A DNA stretch of 64,000 nt from Chersky-267 sp963744115. Its GTDB lineage: Bacteria; Chloroflexota; Limnocylindria; Limnocylindrales; CSP1-4. Shown piece by piece: positions 15,681 through 24,274 of this stretch; position 1 is the first letter of the stretch; each line of letters begins with the position of its first letter. Position numbers and translations under genes: made by a program. A model generated the notes under the pieces. It did no database searches and was not told the origin of the DNA. It saw only the letters and a program-made list of their open reading frames with translations. The stretch spans positions 682,001 to 746,000 of the forward strand of contig CAVUSI010000003.1 in NCBI GenBank assembly GCA_963744115.1, in the 5' to 3' direction.

Positions 15681-17725
15681 CACAATCCCTCCCGTCCGAA
15701 GGCCGGGCCCATCTCGGCGAGCGAGAACACCGGGCCGTCGCGGCAGACGAACGACTTGCCGAGCTGGCAGTGGCCGCACAGCCCGACGCCGCACTCCATG
15801 TGGCGCTCGAGCGTGACGAAGATCCGGTCGTCCGTGACGCCGCGGTCGCGGAGGACATCGACGGTGGCCGTCATCATCCGCTCGGGTCCGCACACGAAGG
15901 CCACGGCATTCGGACCGTCCAGGTGCCCCTGGTCGAACAATCCGGTCACGACCCCGACCCGTCCGAACCAGTCGGGTCCGGCGCGATCGACGATCTGGCC
16001 GACATCCAGGTCCGGGCGGGCGGCAAGCTCGGACAGCTCCTCGACGTACAACCGGTCGGCGGGGCTTCGAGCCCCGTAGAGGAGCCGGATCTCACGGAAC
16101 CGCGTCCGGTCGGCGAGGAGAGCGTCCACGAGCGGACGAAGCGGCGCGAGGCCGATCCCGCCGGTCACGATGACGACGTCGTGTCCCTCGGCGGCATCCA
16201 CCGGCCAGCCACGGCCCATCGGTCCGCGCAGCCCGACCGAGTCGCCGCGGCGGAGCCCGCACAGAGCCCGGGTCGCTGCGCCGGCTGCCCGGATGGTCAG
16301 CTCGAGCCCATCGCGATGGAAGCGCGATACGGAGATCGGCGCCGCCGAGAAGGCAGGCAGCGCGGCCATCACGAACTGACCCGGGCGTCCGGCCAGCAGG
16401 TCGGGATCCGAAGTGTCGAAGCGGAGGGTGACCGTGTCGACGGTCTCGCGTCGCCGCTCGGCGACGAACGTCCGGGCGTAGGTCGGGGGCAGCTCCTCGA
16501 TGGCCGGCAGCGGGATCGTGGCCGTCAGGAGGGCCGCGCTCGCGGCCGGCTGGACCGGCTCGATCGTCGCTCGCGTCCGACTCGGTGGTCGCGACCGCGG
16601 TCGCCTCGAGGGCGGGCGGCGGCGGGCGACGGCCATCAGCTCGGCGCGGACGTCGATCCCGACCGGACACCAGGTGATGCACCGTCCGCAGCCGACACAA
16701 CCGGACATCCCGAACTGGTCCCACCACGTCGCGAACTTGTGGGTCAGCCACTGGCGGTAGCGATCCTGGACCCGCGGCCGGAAGTTGCCACCGGCGACCT
16801 TGGAGAAGCCGAGGGTGAAGCAGCTGTCCCACGTCCGCTCGGCGGTCGCCTCGAACCCGTCGAGATCGGAGACCTGGGTGACGCCGGTGCAGAAGCAGGT
16901 CGGGCAGACCAGGGTGCAGTTGGCGCAGGCCAGGCACCGCTCGGCGATCTCGGCCCACTGCGGGCTCTCGGCGGCCGCGATGAGACGAGCGGGCAGGCCG
17001 GCGGTCGGGACCGGGTCGCCCATCCGCTCGCGCGCGGCGGCGACCGCATCCTGGGCGGCGGTCGTGCGACCCGGATCGGCCGCGGTCAGCTCGAGGCGCT
17101 CCAGCAGCCGTTCGCCGGCGGGCGAGCCGGCGCGGACGACGAAGCCGTCGTCGAGCTCGGTCATGGCCAGGTCGAACCCGGTGGTGACCTCGGGCCCGGT
17201 GCCCATCGACGTGCAGAAGCAGGTGTCCGCGGGCGTCACGCACTCGACGGCGATGATCAGGGCGGCAGCCCGGCGGGCGGCATAGTCGCGGTCCACCGCG
17301 GGGCCGCGGGCGAGCACGGCGTCCTGCGTCAGGAGGGCGGCGATCTCGCAGCCGCGAACGCCGAGGAAGGCGACCGGCGGCGCGGCGGGGAGCGCGTCCT
17401 CGAAGGTGACCTGACCGTTGACCCGGCGCCCGATCGTGAGCGGCACCCGGGGCGGGAAGGTCTCGTGCTTCCACGAGGTCGGTCCGACGGCGTAGTCGAA
17501 CTGGCGTTCCGTCCCCGTCTCGCGCAGCCGGTACGAACCGGGTGCCTGGTCGGCGGTCCAGCCGGCCGGCAGGTCCGAGGCGTGGTGGATCTCGTCATAG
17601 ACGACCGCACCCTGGCTGACGGTGGGTCCGATGACCCGCCGTCCGTCGGCGACGAGCAGGTCGAGGAGTCGGTCGAGTCCGGCCCGCGGCAGGAAGCCGG
17701 GCACGGCGGCGGAGGTCATCACCAT
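15680..17725 (-). CDS. Fused hydrogenase beta-gamma subunit (4Fe-4S ferredoxin plus FAD/NAD(P) reductase)
   Basis: The 681-residue chain joins two proteins that are usually separate in group 3b hydrogenases. Residues 1-365 are the beta (HydB) part, with 4Fe-4S motifs CLACANCTLVCP (264-275) and CVGCGRCITWCP (343-354). Residues 400-681 are the gamma (HydG) part: an FNR-type barrel with GQFVMAALP and SVSRF for FAD, VTGGIGLAPLRPL for NAD(P), and a C-terminal 2Fe-2S motif with CGVGLCGHC. An Arg/Pro-rich linker (about 366-390) connects them. I found no plausible start codon for a separate gamma gene near the junction, but one alternate frame of the linker looks more protein-like, so paired frame errors cannot be excluded. 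Confidence 0.9.
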   Translation of the reverse strand: MVMTSAAVPGFLPRAGLDRLLDLLVADGRRVIGPTVSQGAVVYDEIHHASDLPAGWTADQAPGSYRLRETGTERQFDYAVGPTSWKHETFPPRVPLTIGRRVNGQVTFEDALPAAPPVAFLGVRGCEIAALLTQDAVLARGPAVDRDYAARRAAALIIAVECVTPADTCFCTSMGTGPEVTTGFDLAMTELDDGFVVRAGSPAGERLLERLELTAADPGRTTAAQDAVAAARERMGDPVPTAGLPARLIAAAESPQWAEIAERCLACANCTLVCPTCFCTGVTQVSDLDGFEATAERTWDSCFTLGFSKVAGGNFRPRVQDRYRQWLTHKFATWWDQFGMSGCVGCGRCITWCPVGIDVRAELMAVARRRPPSRRPRSRPPSRTRATIEPVQPAASAALLTATIPLPAIEELPPTYARTFVAERRRETVDTVTLRFDTSDPDLLAGRPGQFVMAALPAFSAAPISVSRFHRDGLELTIRAAGAATRALCGLRRGDSVGLRGPMGRGWPVDAAEGHDVVIVTGGIGLAPLRPLVDALLADRTRFREIRLLYGARSPADRLYVEELSELAARPDLDVGQIVDRAGPDWFGRVGVVTGLFDQGHLDGPNAVAFVCGPERMMTATVDVLRDRGVTDDRIFVTLERHMECGVGLCGHCQLGKSFVCRDGPVFSLAEMGPAFGREGL

Positions 17726-18198
17726 GGTTCGTCTCGATGCTGGGAGAAGAGGTCGAGCAGCTGCATCCGGGTCCCGGTCAGCCGAGCGGCGAGCGCCTCG
17801 AGGAGGGAGCGGTAGACGGCCGCGGCCAGGACCGGGTCGGCGTCGAGCTCGGTCCGCAGCGCGGCACCGTCGAGCAGCATGAGGTCGGTCGGGACGACGG
17901 CGATCACCGTCGACGTCGAGCGATGCGGCGGCACGACCGCCGACCAGCCGATGATCTCGCCGGCCTCGACCGTCAGGACCGTGGTCATGCCCCGCTCCGG
18001 GACGCGCAGGCGGAGGGCGACCCGACCCTGGACCACGATCCCGAGGTCTCGCGTGAGGTCTCCCTCGCGCAGGATCTCGGCACCCGCCTCATACGAGGCC
18101 GAGCGCGCATGCGCCTGGAGGCGGCCGAGCTCCGCCTCGGGCAGGCGGGCACCGAACCAGGTGTCACGGAGCGCGCCGGACTGGGATCCGCTGACCAT
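17719..18198 (-). CDS. Crp-like cyclic-nucleotide-binding domain protein, first gene of the hydrogenase operon
   Basis: The 159-residue protein is a single cyclic-nucleotide-binding domain: GAEILREGD, then the LRLRVPERGMTTVLTVEAG strand region, then GEIIGWSAVVPPHR, then the exit helix. It stops before any helix-turn-helix, so it should not bind DNA itself. Similar stand-alone CNB proteins precede group 3b hydrogenase operons and may sense ligand for the enzyme. I use ATG 18198, which has GGGAGG upstream, rather than the upstream codon at 18222. The stop overlaps the fused subunit start by seven bases. Confidence 0.85.
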   Translation of the reverse strand: MVSGSQSGALRDTWFGARLPEAELGRLQAHARSASYEAGAEILREGDLTRDLGIVVQGRVALRLRVPERGMTTVLTVEAGEIIGWSAVVPPHRSTSTVIAVVPTDLMLLDGAALRTELDADPVLAAAVYRSLLEALAARLTGTRMQLLDLFSQHRDEPW

Positions 18199-18325
18199 CG
18201 GGAACCTCCCTTTCGACGTCAACGGTAGGTACCCGCCGGCGCGCGGCCGCGTGCCGTTCGGCCCCTAAGGCGCAGCCAGACGTCACTCGGGAGGGACGAT
18301 GGAGCCGTTGCCGACGGGAGCGGGA

Positions 18326-18778
18326 TCAGGGCCGGCTCGCGACCTCGGAGGCGTCGACGAGCATGGGCAGCAGATCGCTCACCGAGACCACCCCGATGGG
18401 CGTCGTCTCGTCGTCCGCGACGATGACGAGGCGATGGATGCCGTGAAGCTTCATCCGTCGCGCCGCGTCCACCAACGATGTGTCGGCATGGGCGATCACC
18501 GCCTGGCGACTCATGACGTGCCGGGCCGTGTACCCGCTCCACAGCCGCGCCCCGTGTCCGGACGATACCGCGGCGCGGATCAGATCCGTATGGCTGACCA
18601 CCCCGACGAGGACGCCGTCGGCATCGATCACCGGCAGGCCGCACAGGTCGTTCTCGGCCAGGAGCTCCGCGACCTCCTCGAGCGAGGTATCGGCGCGGAC
18701 GACCACGGGGAACGGGGTCATGACCGATCCGACCGGGACCGGCTGACCGGACCGCGTCGGCGGTCGCTGGATGGTCAT
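18326..18778 (-). CDS. CBS-domain pair protein
   Basis: The 150-residue protein consists of two CBS motifs: VGSVMTPFPVVVRADTSLEE with LCGLPVIDADGVLVGVVS, and ARHVMSRQAVIAHADTSLVD with IHRLVIVADD. Such pairs bind AMP, ATP or NAD and act as energy sensors on partners. It lies 127 bases upstream of the Crp-like gene on the same strand and may share its promoter region. Together with the universal stress protein it forms a stress or dormancy block beside the hydrogenase. The partner protein is unknown. Confidence 0.87.
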   Translation of the reverse strand: MTIQRPPTRSGQPVPVGSVMTPFPVVVRADTSLEEVAELLAENDLCGLPVIDADGVLVGVVSHTDLIRAAVSSGHGARLWSGYTARHVMSRQAVIAHADTSLVDAARRMKLHGIHRLVIVADDETTPIGVVSVSDLLPMLVDASEVASRP

Positions 18779-19004
18779 GTCGCCATCCTCTGCCCACCCG
18801 TACCTCACCGCATCGGTCCGCCGGCACCATCGGACGTGACGTTCGGCCCTTGCCGCGATGGGCGTGGCCCGTGACCATCGGGACGGGCCGGATGGCACGT
18901 CGCAGTCGTGACTTGGGGCCGGTGTGCTCGAGTGCGTCCCGGCGCAGGCTCAGGTCCGGACATCGACCTGAAGGTCGGTTCCCGCCGGAAAGGAGCAGAG
19001 TCAC

Positions 19005-19406
19005 ATGAAGAGGATCCTGCTGGCCTACGACGGCTCCGAGCCCGCGCTCAAGGCGCTCGCCACGGCGGCCGACCTGGCCAAGAAGTTCGAGGCGACGGTG
19101 ACCGTCGTCAGCGTCGTGCCGGTCCACCCGGGCCGTGCACCCATCGATCCGTGGGACGACACCGCCGTCCACAAGACCCAGCTCAAGGAGGCGGGTGAGG
19201 CCCTGCGCCAGCTCGGGATCGAAGCCGAGCTGCTCGAGCCGGCCGGTGACCCGGCGGCCACGATCGAGAAGATCGCCGCGAAGGGCGAGTTCGACACGAT
19301 CGTCGTCGGTGCCCGAGGGCTGAACTCGATCGAGCGCTTCCTCCAGGGAAGCGTCTCCGAGCACATCGCGACGCACGCACAGACCACGGTGGTCATCGCC
19401 CGCTGA
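19005..19406 (+). CDS. Universal stress protein (UspA family, ATP-binding type)
   Basis: The 133-residue protein begins MKRILLAYDGSEPALKAL and ends with VVGARGLNSIERFLQGSVS, which contains the G-x2-G-x9-G-S pattern of ATP-binding Usp proteins. These cytoplasmic proteins bind ATP and are induced during starvation, hypoxia and redox stress. The start has AAAGGAG about ten bases upstream. It is the only plus-strand gene between the hydrogenase operon and the eRF1-like gene. In the 226 bases upstream I saw no clear promoter. Confidence 0.92.
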   Translation: MKRILLAYDGSEPALKALATAADLAKKFEATVTVVSVVPVHPGRAPIDPWDDTAVHKTQLKEAGEALRQLGIEAELLEPAGDPAATIEKIAAKGEFDTIVVGARGLNSIERFLQGSVSEHIATHAQTTVVIAR

Positions 19407-19481
19407 CGGTCCCCGGAGGAGGACGACGGGCCGTCCGAGCCGGCGAGAGCCACTCGGGCGGCCTGTCCATGTCCGGACGGT

Positions 19482-19560
19482 CAGCGGGCGCGACCTGCTT
19501 CAGCGCGGCGCGACCTCGTTCAGCGCGGCGCGACCTCGTTCAGCGCGGCGCGACCTCGTG
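19482..19560. repeat. 20-bp tandem repeat, three perfect copies plus one degenerate copy
   Basis: The unit cagcgcggcgcgacctcgtt occurs at 19501-19520, 19521-19540 and 19541-19560 (last base differs), with a shorter degenerate copy at 19482-19500. The repeat overlaps the last codons and stop of the eRF1-like gene that ends at 19540. Because the unit is not a multiple of three, each copy presents those terminal codons in a different frame. Slipped-strand duplication is the simplest origin. Confidence 0.85.
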
Positions 19561-20061
19561 ACGTTCGGAGCGATCGCCGTCGCCGGCGAGGTCGAGCGCG
19601 GTCCGGCGCGGGGCCTCGTCGCCCTCGAGCTCCCGGAGCAACGCGACCAGCTGGCGGTCGGTCAGCCGTGACGACCGTCGCCCCGCGACGTGGCGAACGC
19701 GGTGGTGCTCGGCATCCGAGGCCCGGATGGACTTGACGAGGTGCTCATGGGTGGTCCCCGGCCCGAGGACGGTCAGGTCGGCGTCCTCCGGCAGCCGGTG
19801 GGTGACATCCTTCATGAACCGGCTGCGATACTCGTGTCGCCGCGACTCCTCGGCGTCCTGTGACCGACCGCCGCCGTGGCGGATCGCCGGATCGTGACGG
19901 AGGTGTCCACCGGATTCGGAGTGGTCCGGGACGTCGGACGTCACGCGCTCGATCCGAGCCTGTTCGTCCTCCCATCGGACGACGATGGCCGCCTGAGAGT
20001 CGATCCAGACCAGGGCATGGGGGCGTTCCGTGTCGGGCGATGTGCGGAGGTCGGCGTCCAT
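19540..20061 (-). CDS. eRF1-like / translational-machinery-associated small protein
   Basis: The 173-residue protein begins its conserved part HALVWIDSQAAIVVRW and has a central His/Gly-rich segment. It then has LTVLGPGTTHEHLVKSIRASD and ends with a DRQLVALLREL helix. This layout matches the family annotated as translational machinery protein or host-attachment-like protein, related to the central domain of eRF1. Members sit in stress loci and may act at stalled ribosomes; that is inferred from the fold. The C-terminus of about 30 residues is low-complexity and ends inside a 20-bp tandem repeat, so the true stop may have moved by repeat expansion. Confidence 0.7.
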   Translation of the reverse strand: MDADLRTSPDTERPHALVWIDSQAAIVVRWEDEQARIERVTSDVPDHSESGGHLRHDPAIRHGGGRSQDAEESRRHEYRSRFMKDVTHRLPEDADLTVLGPGTTHEHLVKSIRASDAEHHRVRHVAGRRSSRLTDRQLVALLRELEGDEAPRRTALDLAGDGDRSERHEVAPR

Positions 20062-20231
20062 CTCATCGTGCCTCCAGGGCAGTGCCTAGTGCGACGAGTC
20101 TCGGACCCGCAGCGCGGCGTCGCAACGGCCATCGGATGTCTTGGTGAGAGCCGAACGGCCCGACCGAGTCGAACCCCGCCGGCCGGCTCCCGGCGCGGTC
20201 GCCCTCGTCGCGCGGTTCCCGGGCCGGTCCG

Positions 20232-21017
20232 CTAGCTCTGCTCGGCCCGGGCGATCAGCGCCTTGGCGGCGTCGATCGGGATCGCGAACCCGAGTCCCGC
20301 GGCACTGGTCGACGTCGCGGTGTTGACCGCGATGACCTGGCCGGCGGCGTCGACGAGGGGTCCACCGCTGTTGCCGGGATTGATCGCCGCGTCCGTCTGG
20401 ATGAGGTGACTCAGATCGGTCGGCCGACCGGTCACCTCGTTCCGCACGGTGATCTGCCGGTCGAGACCGGAGACGATCCCCTTGGTGACCGTCTCGGTGT
20501 ACGTCCCGAGCGGGCTTCCGATCGCGAGGACCGAGGCGCCGACCTGCACGGACGACGAGTCACCCAGCTTGGCGGGCGTCAGGCCGCTGGTCTCCACCTT
20601 GATCACGGCCAGATCCGCCGTCGCATCGTCCACGACGAGGCTGGCATCGAGGACGCGGCCGTCCTGGAACGTCACGGTCAGCCCGCCGCCGCCCGCCACG
20701 ACGTGATCATTGGTCAGGATGAGGCCGTCGGCGGTCAGGACGATGCCGGTCCCGACGCCGCTTGACCGGCCGGCGGAGATCGTGATCGTGACCACCGAGG
20801 CCTGGACCGAGGCGACGATCGCCGGATCGTCCTGCGGGTCGGCCGCGATCGCCAGGGCGGCCGCGGTGGTCGAGGCCGCCGGAGCCGCCGTGCCACTCGG
20901 CACGGCCTGGCCGACCGGGAGGACCGACGCCAGGGCGAACGTCGACGCGCAGGCGATCGCCGCCGACAGGACGGACGCTCCGATGACCGTTCGAACGGTC
21001 GAGCGGTCCGCCCTCAC
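20232..21017 (-). CDS. Trypsin-like serine protease (DegP/HtrA type, no PDZ domain)
   Basis: The 261-residue protein has an N-terminal hydrophobic segment (about residues 10-33) that is a signal or anchor, then an Ala-rich spacer, then a trypsin-fold domain. The catalytic triad is visible: His105 in NDHVV, Asp135 in TADLAVIK and Ser217 in GNSGGPL. The chain ends about 45 residues after the serine, with no PDZ domain, unlike full DegP. It should act outside the inner membrane in protein quality control or processing. Its ATG overlaps the GT39 stop by four bases. Confidence 0.9.
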   Translation of the reverse strand: MRADRSTVRTVIGASVLSAAIACASTFALASVLPVGQAVPSGTAAPAASTTAAALAIAADPQDDPAIVASVQASVVTITISAGRSSGVGTGIVLTADGLILTNDHVVAGGGGLTVTFQDGRVLDASLVVDDATADLAVIKVETSGLTPAKLGDSSSVQVGASVLAIGSPLGTYTETVTKGIVSGLDRQITVRNEVTGRPTDLSHLIQTDAAINPGNSGGPLVDAAGQVIAVNTATSTSAAGLGFAIPIDAAKALIARAEQS

Positions 21018-22996
21018 TGGACCGTGCCTGCGCAGTCGTAGACCGTGGTCGAGCCGGAGCCCGTGTCGGCCACCGAGCAGGTCGAGGTGATCCAGGCGTT
21101 CCGCTCGCTCGCCACGCCGGCGTCGCCGCCCGGACCACCGAAGCCGCCCGGACCACCACCGCCGAGGATGACGAAGCGGAGCTGGCCCGACGCGATGTAC
21201 CCCTGGAGCTCGGCCAGCGTCGGTGCCGGATCGGAGCCGGAGAACCCGCCCATCGCCATCACCGGCTGGCCGGTCGACAGCTCGATCGAGCCGGCGGTCC
21301 CCGACGAGACGGTCGCGACGAGCCAGGTCGCCGCACCCTGGTTGGCCACGAGGTAGTCCACGGTGGCCTGGTCGACCCCGCCCCCGCCGAAGCCGCCGCC
21401 GCCAGCGAAGCCGCCGCCGAAGCCACCACCACCGAGCGCGGCGCCGCCGTTCGGCGGTCCGCCGTTGCCACCGCCGCCCCCGAACCCGCCCCCGCCGGCG
21501 ACCGCCGGTCCAGCCGACGGGTCGCCGCCGCTGTGGGCCGAGGCCACCGTGTCAAGGCCGTACGCGAGCGGGCCTGCGAGCAGGACGGCGACGGCCAGGG
21601 CCGCGGCCGCCAGCGCCGGTCGCCGACCGGTCGAGATCGTCGGGAACGCGAGCATGACCGAAGCGCTGACACCCACGATGAGCACCCCGATCCCCAGGCC
21701 GGGGGCGAAGGTGGGCGTCCGCTCGAGGAGCTGCCAGGACCAGACCGCCGAGGCCAGCACCGCGCCGGCCAGGGCGAGCCCGCCGAACCGGGTCCGCTCA
21801 CGCAGCTTCCACATGTCGATCGCGCCGGCTCCGACGAGCGCTGCGATCGCGGGCGCGAGGGCCACCGCGTAGTAGGTGTGGACGATGCCCGACATGAAGC
21901 TGAACACGAGCGCGGTCACGATGAACCAGCCGCCCCACATCAGGTAGGCCGCGCGAGGGAGGTCCGTCCGAGGGACGCGCAACCGGGTCAGCAGCCCGGT
22001 CGCCAGGCCGACCAGCGCGAACGGGATGAACCAGCTGATCTGGCCACCGAACGCGGCGTTGAACAGGCGGAGGATACCCACCGTCCCGGAGAAGTTGGCT
22101 CCGCCCCCGCCGCCGCCCGGCCCGCTCGCGCCGAAGATCCGGCCGAGCCCGTCATAGCCGAGCAGCAGCTGGATCGCGGAATCGGTCGTGCTTCCGCCGA
22201 TGTACGGCCGCAGGCTCGTCGGGATGAGCTCGACCACGATGACCCACGACAGGCTCGTCACGAGGACGGTCACGGCGGCGACCACCAGTCCGACGATCCG
22301 GCGCCGGATGCCGCCCGGGGCGGCGACCGCGTAGGTCAGCGCGAATGCCGGCAGGACGAGATACGCCTGGAGGTACTTGGCGTCGAAGCCGAGACCCACG
22401 AACGCCGCCGCGAGGATCACCCAGCGCAGGCGCCCGGTCTCGAGGGCGCGGATGAACGAGGCACCCGCCGCGACCAGCAGCAGGGTCAGGATCGCGTCCG
22501 GGTTGTTGTAGCGGAAGATGAGGACGCTGACCGGGGTCATGGCCATGACCACGCCGGCGATCGTCGCGGCGGCCGGCCCGAACGAGCGCCGGACGGCGGC
22601 ATACAGCACAACGACCGTCGCGATCCCGGCCACCGCCTGGGGCAGAAGGACGCTCCAGGAGCTCAGGCCGAAGATCCGGACCGACAGGCCCAGGATCATC
22701 GTGCCGAGCGGCGGCTTGTCGACGGTGATGAAGTTCGCGGCGTCGAAGGAGCCGAAGAACCAGGCGGCCCAGCTCTGCGACGCGGCCAGGGCGGCGGCCG
22801 AGTAGTACGTGTTGGCATAGCCGCTGACCGCCAGCCCCCACAGGTAGAGGACGGCTGCGAGGAGGGTCATCCCGAGGAACGCGGGTCGGATCCAGGCCGC
22901 CTGGTCGAGCGGGCCGAGGATCGCCCGGGCGATCGGGTTCCGGGTGTCGTCACCGACGTCGGGCAGCCCGAGCGCGGGTCGTGCGATGGAGGTCAT
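21014..22996 (-). CDS. GT39-family membrane glycosyltransferase (PMT/ArnT-like) with Gly-rich extracytoplasmic region
   Basis: The 660-residue protein begins with a soluble N-terminus and continues with about 11-12 hydrophobic helices. An early extracytoplasmic loop contains DAANFITVDKPPLG, the Asp-Lys-Pro-Pro signature of lipid-phosphate-sugar-dependent transferases. A long Gly-rich segment (about residues 500-545, GGGGFGG repeats) precedes a C-terminal extracytoplasmic domain with two Cys. Such enzymes transfer a sugar from polyprenyl-phosphate to protein, lipid or wall polymer. It is coupled to the GT2-GtrA gene upstream, which can supply the polyprenyl-linked sugar, and to the protease downstream. 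Confidence 0.88.
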   Translation of the reverse strand: MTSIARPALGLPDVGDDTRNPIARAILGPLDQAAWIRPAFLGMTLLAAVLYLWGLAVSGYANTYYSAAALAASQSWAAWFFGSFDAANFITVDKPPLGTMILGLSVRIFGLSSWSVLLPQAVAGIATVVVLYAAVRRSFGPAAATIAGVVMAMTPVSVLIFRYNNPDAILTLLLVAAGASFIRALETGRLRWVILAAAFVGLGFDAKYLQAYLVLPAFALTYAVAAPGGIRRRIVGLVVAAVTVLVTSLSWVIVVELIPTSLRPYIGGSTTDSAIQLLLGYDGLGRIFGASGPGGGGGGANFSGTVGILRLFNAAFGGQISWFIPFALVGLATGLLTRLRVPRTDLPRAAYLMWGGWFIVTALVFSFMSGIVHTYYAVALAPAIAALVGAGAIDMWKLRERTRFGGLALAGAVLASAVWSWQLLERTPTFAPGLGIGVLIVGVSASVMLAFPTISTGRRPALAAAALAVAVLLAGPLAYGLDTVASAHSGGDPSAGPAVAGGGGFGGGGGNGGPPNGGAALGGGGFGGGFAGGGGFGGGGVDQATVDYLVANQGAATWLVATVSSGTAGSIELSTGQPVMAMGGFSGSDPAPTLAELQGYIASGQLRFVILGGGGPGGFGGPGGDAGVASERNAWITSTCSVADTGSGSTTVYDCAGTVQ

Positions 22997-24175
22997 CGAG
23001 TGGCTCCTTCAGGGCCAGCCTGAGGGCGAGCCTCGGCAGTGTACGGGCGATCGATCCACGACCGCAGGAGGATGAACCGGACGACCGTGGCCAGCGCGCT
23101 CGCAGTGACCACGACGGCCAACTCGATCGCGAGTGCCGGCCGCCGGCGCCAGGGCCTGGAGCAGGCCGACCGCGCCGGTCGTGATCGCCAGGGCGACCCC
23201 GAAGGCGACGAGCCCGGCGGCCTGGTCGGTCATGAACCCATCGCGCCCGCGGACGTCGAACGTCAGGCGACGGTTGGCAGCGGTGTTGGCCACCGCCGTC
23301 AGCGCGAGGGCGACGAGGTTGGCGAGGACCGGCGAGGTGGTCGTACGCAGGAGGCTGTACAGCGCGATGTAGGCCACCGTGCTGATCACGCCGATCGCGG
23401 CGAACGAGGCGACCTGGCGGGTCGTCCTGGATGAACCGGCGAGCCGGTCGCGCAGCAGCCGGGCGACGCCGCGGAGGTCCGCCGTCGCCGTCGAGGCGAT
23501 GTCGACGCTCGAGCCGGGGTCGTCCACCCAGTCGACGGGGACCTCGTGGATCCGCATGCCCGCACGTTCGGCCAGGACGAGGAGCTCGGTGTCGAAGAAC
23601 CAGGCGTCATCGCGGACGCTCGGCAACAGGCGCCGGGCAGCATCCGCCCGGATCGCCTTGAAGCCGCACTGCGCGTCGCGGAACCTCGTCCGCAGGACCG
23701 TCCGGAGGATGAGGTTGTAGGAGCGCGAGATGAACTCGCGCTTCGGTCCGCGCACGACCCGGGAACCCGGGGCGAGGCGGCTCCCGATCGCGACCTGGCT
23801 GTGGCCGGTCAGCAGCGGGGCGACCAGCGGCAGGAGGGCGTCGAGGTCGGTCGACAGGTCGACGTCCATGTAGGCGACGATCGGTGCATCGCTCGCCAGC
23901 CAGGCCGCCCGGAGCGCCCGTCCGCGGCCCTTCTCGGGGAGATGCAACGCCCCGACGTCGTCGAGCTCGGCGGTCAGCCGATCGGCGATCGTCCCGGTGC
24001 CATCGGTGCTGGCGTTGTCCGCGATCGTGATCCGTGCCCGGAACGGGAAGTCGTGCCGGAGATAGGCGTGGAGCCGGCGGACGCTCGGTTCGAGATCGGT
24101 CTCCTCGTTGTAGACGGGGATGACGATGTCGACCACGACCGGGTCGGGCAGCGGGCGAAGGAGTTGGAGGGCCAT
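22993..24175 (-). CDS. GT2 glycosyltransferase (DPM/GtrB type) fused to GtrA domain (one frameshift)
   Basis: The N-terminal about 240 residues form a GT2 domain (DIVIPVYNEETDLE, MDVDLSTDLDA for the DXD metal site, RDAQCGFKAI). The C-terminal part is a GtrA-like four-helix domain, starting ASFAAIGVISTVAY. As deposited the frame goes astray near 23133-23145, with an Arg/His-rich tail to 23009. Removing one base there restores ALAIELAVVVTASALATVV and ends with a stop that overlaps the GT39 ATG (ATGA), as expected for this operon. GT2 makes polyprenyl-phosphate-sugar and GtrA helps flip it. ATG 24175 or GTG 24184 could be the start. Confidence 0.85.
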
Positions 24176-24274
24176 CGGGAGCACCCTTTCGGATCGAGCC
24201 TCTTGCGCGATCCCCGATGTGGGCCGGGATCGACCTGATGGACCGAGTCTCGCCGCGGGTCCCTTTCGGATCCG

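Noticed and set aside
15770..17815. 681-residue plus-strand frame opposite the hydrogenase subunit
   Set aside because: Same length as, and antisense to, the fused subunit; composition typical of shadow frames.
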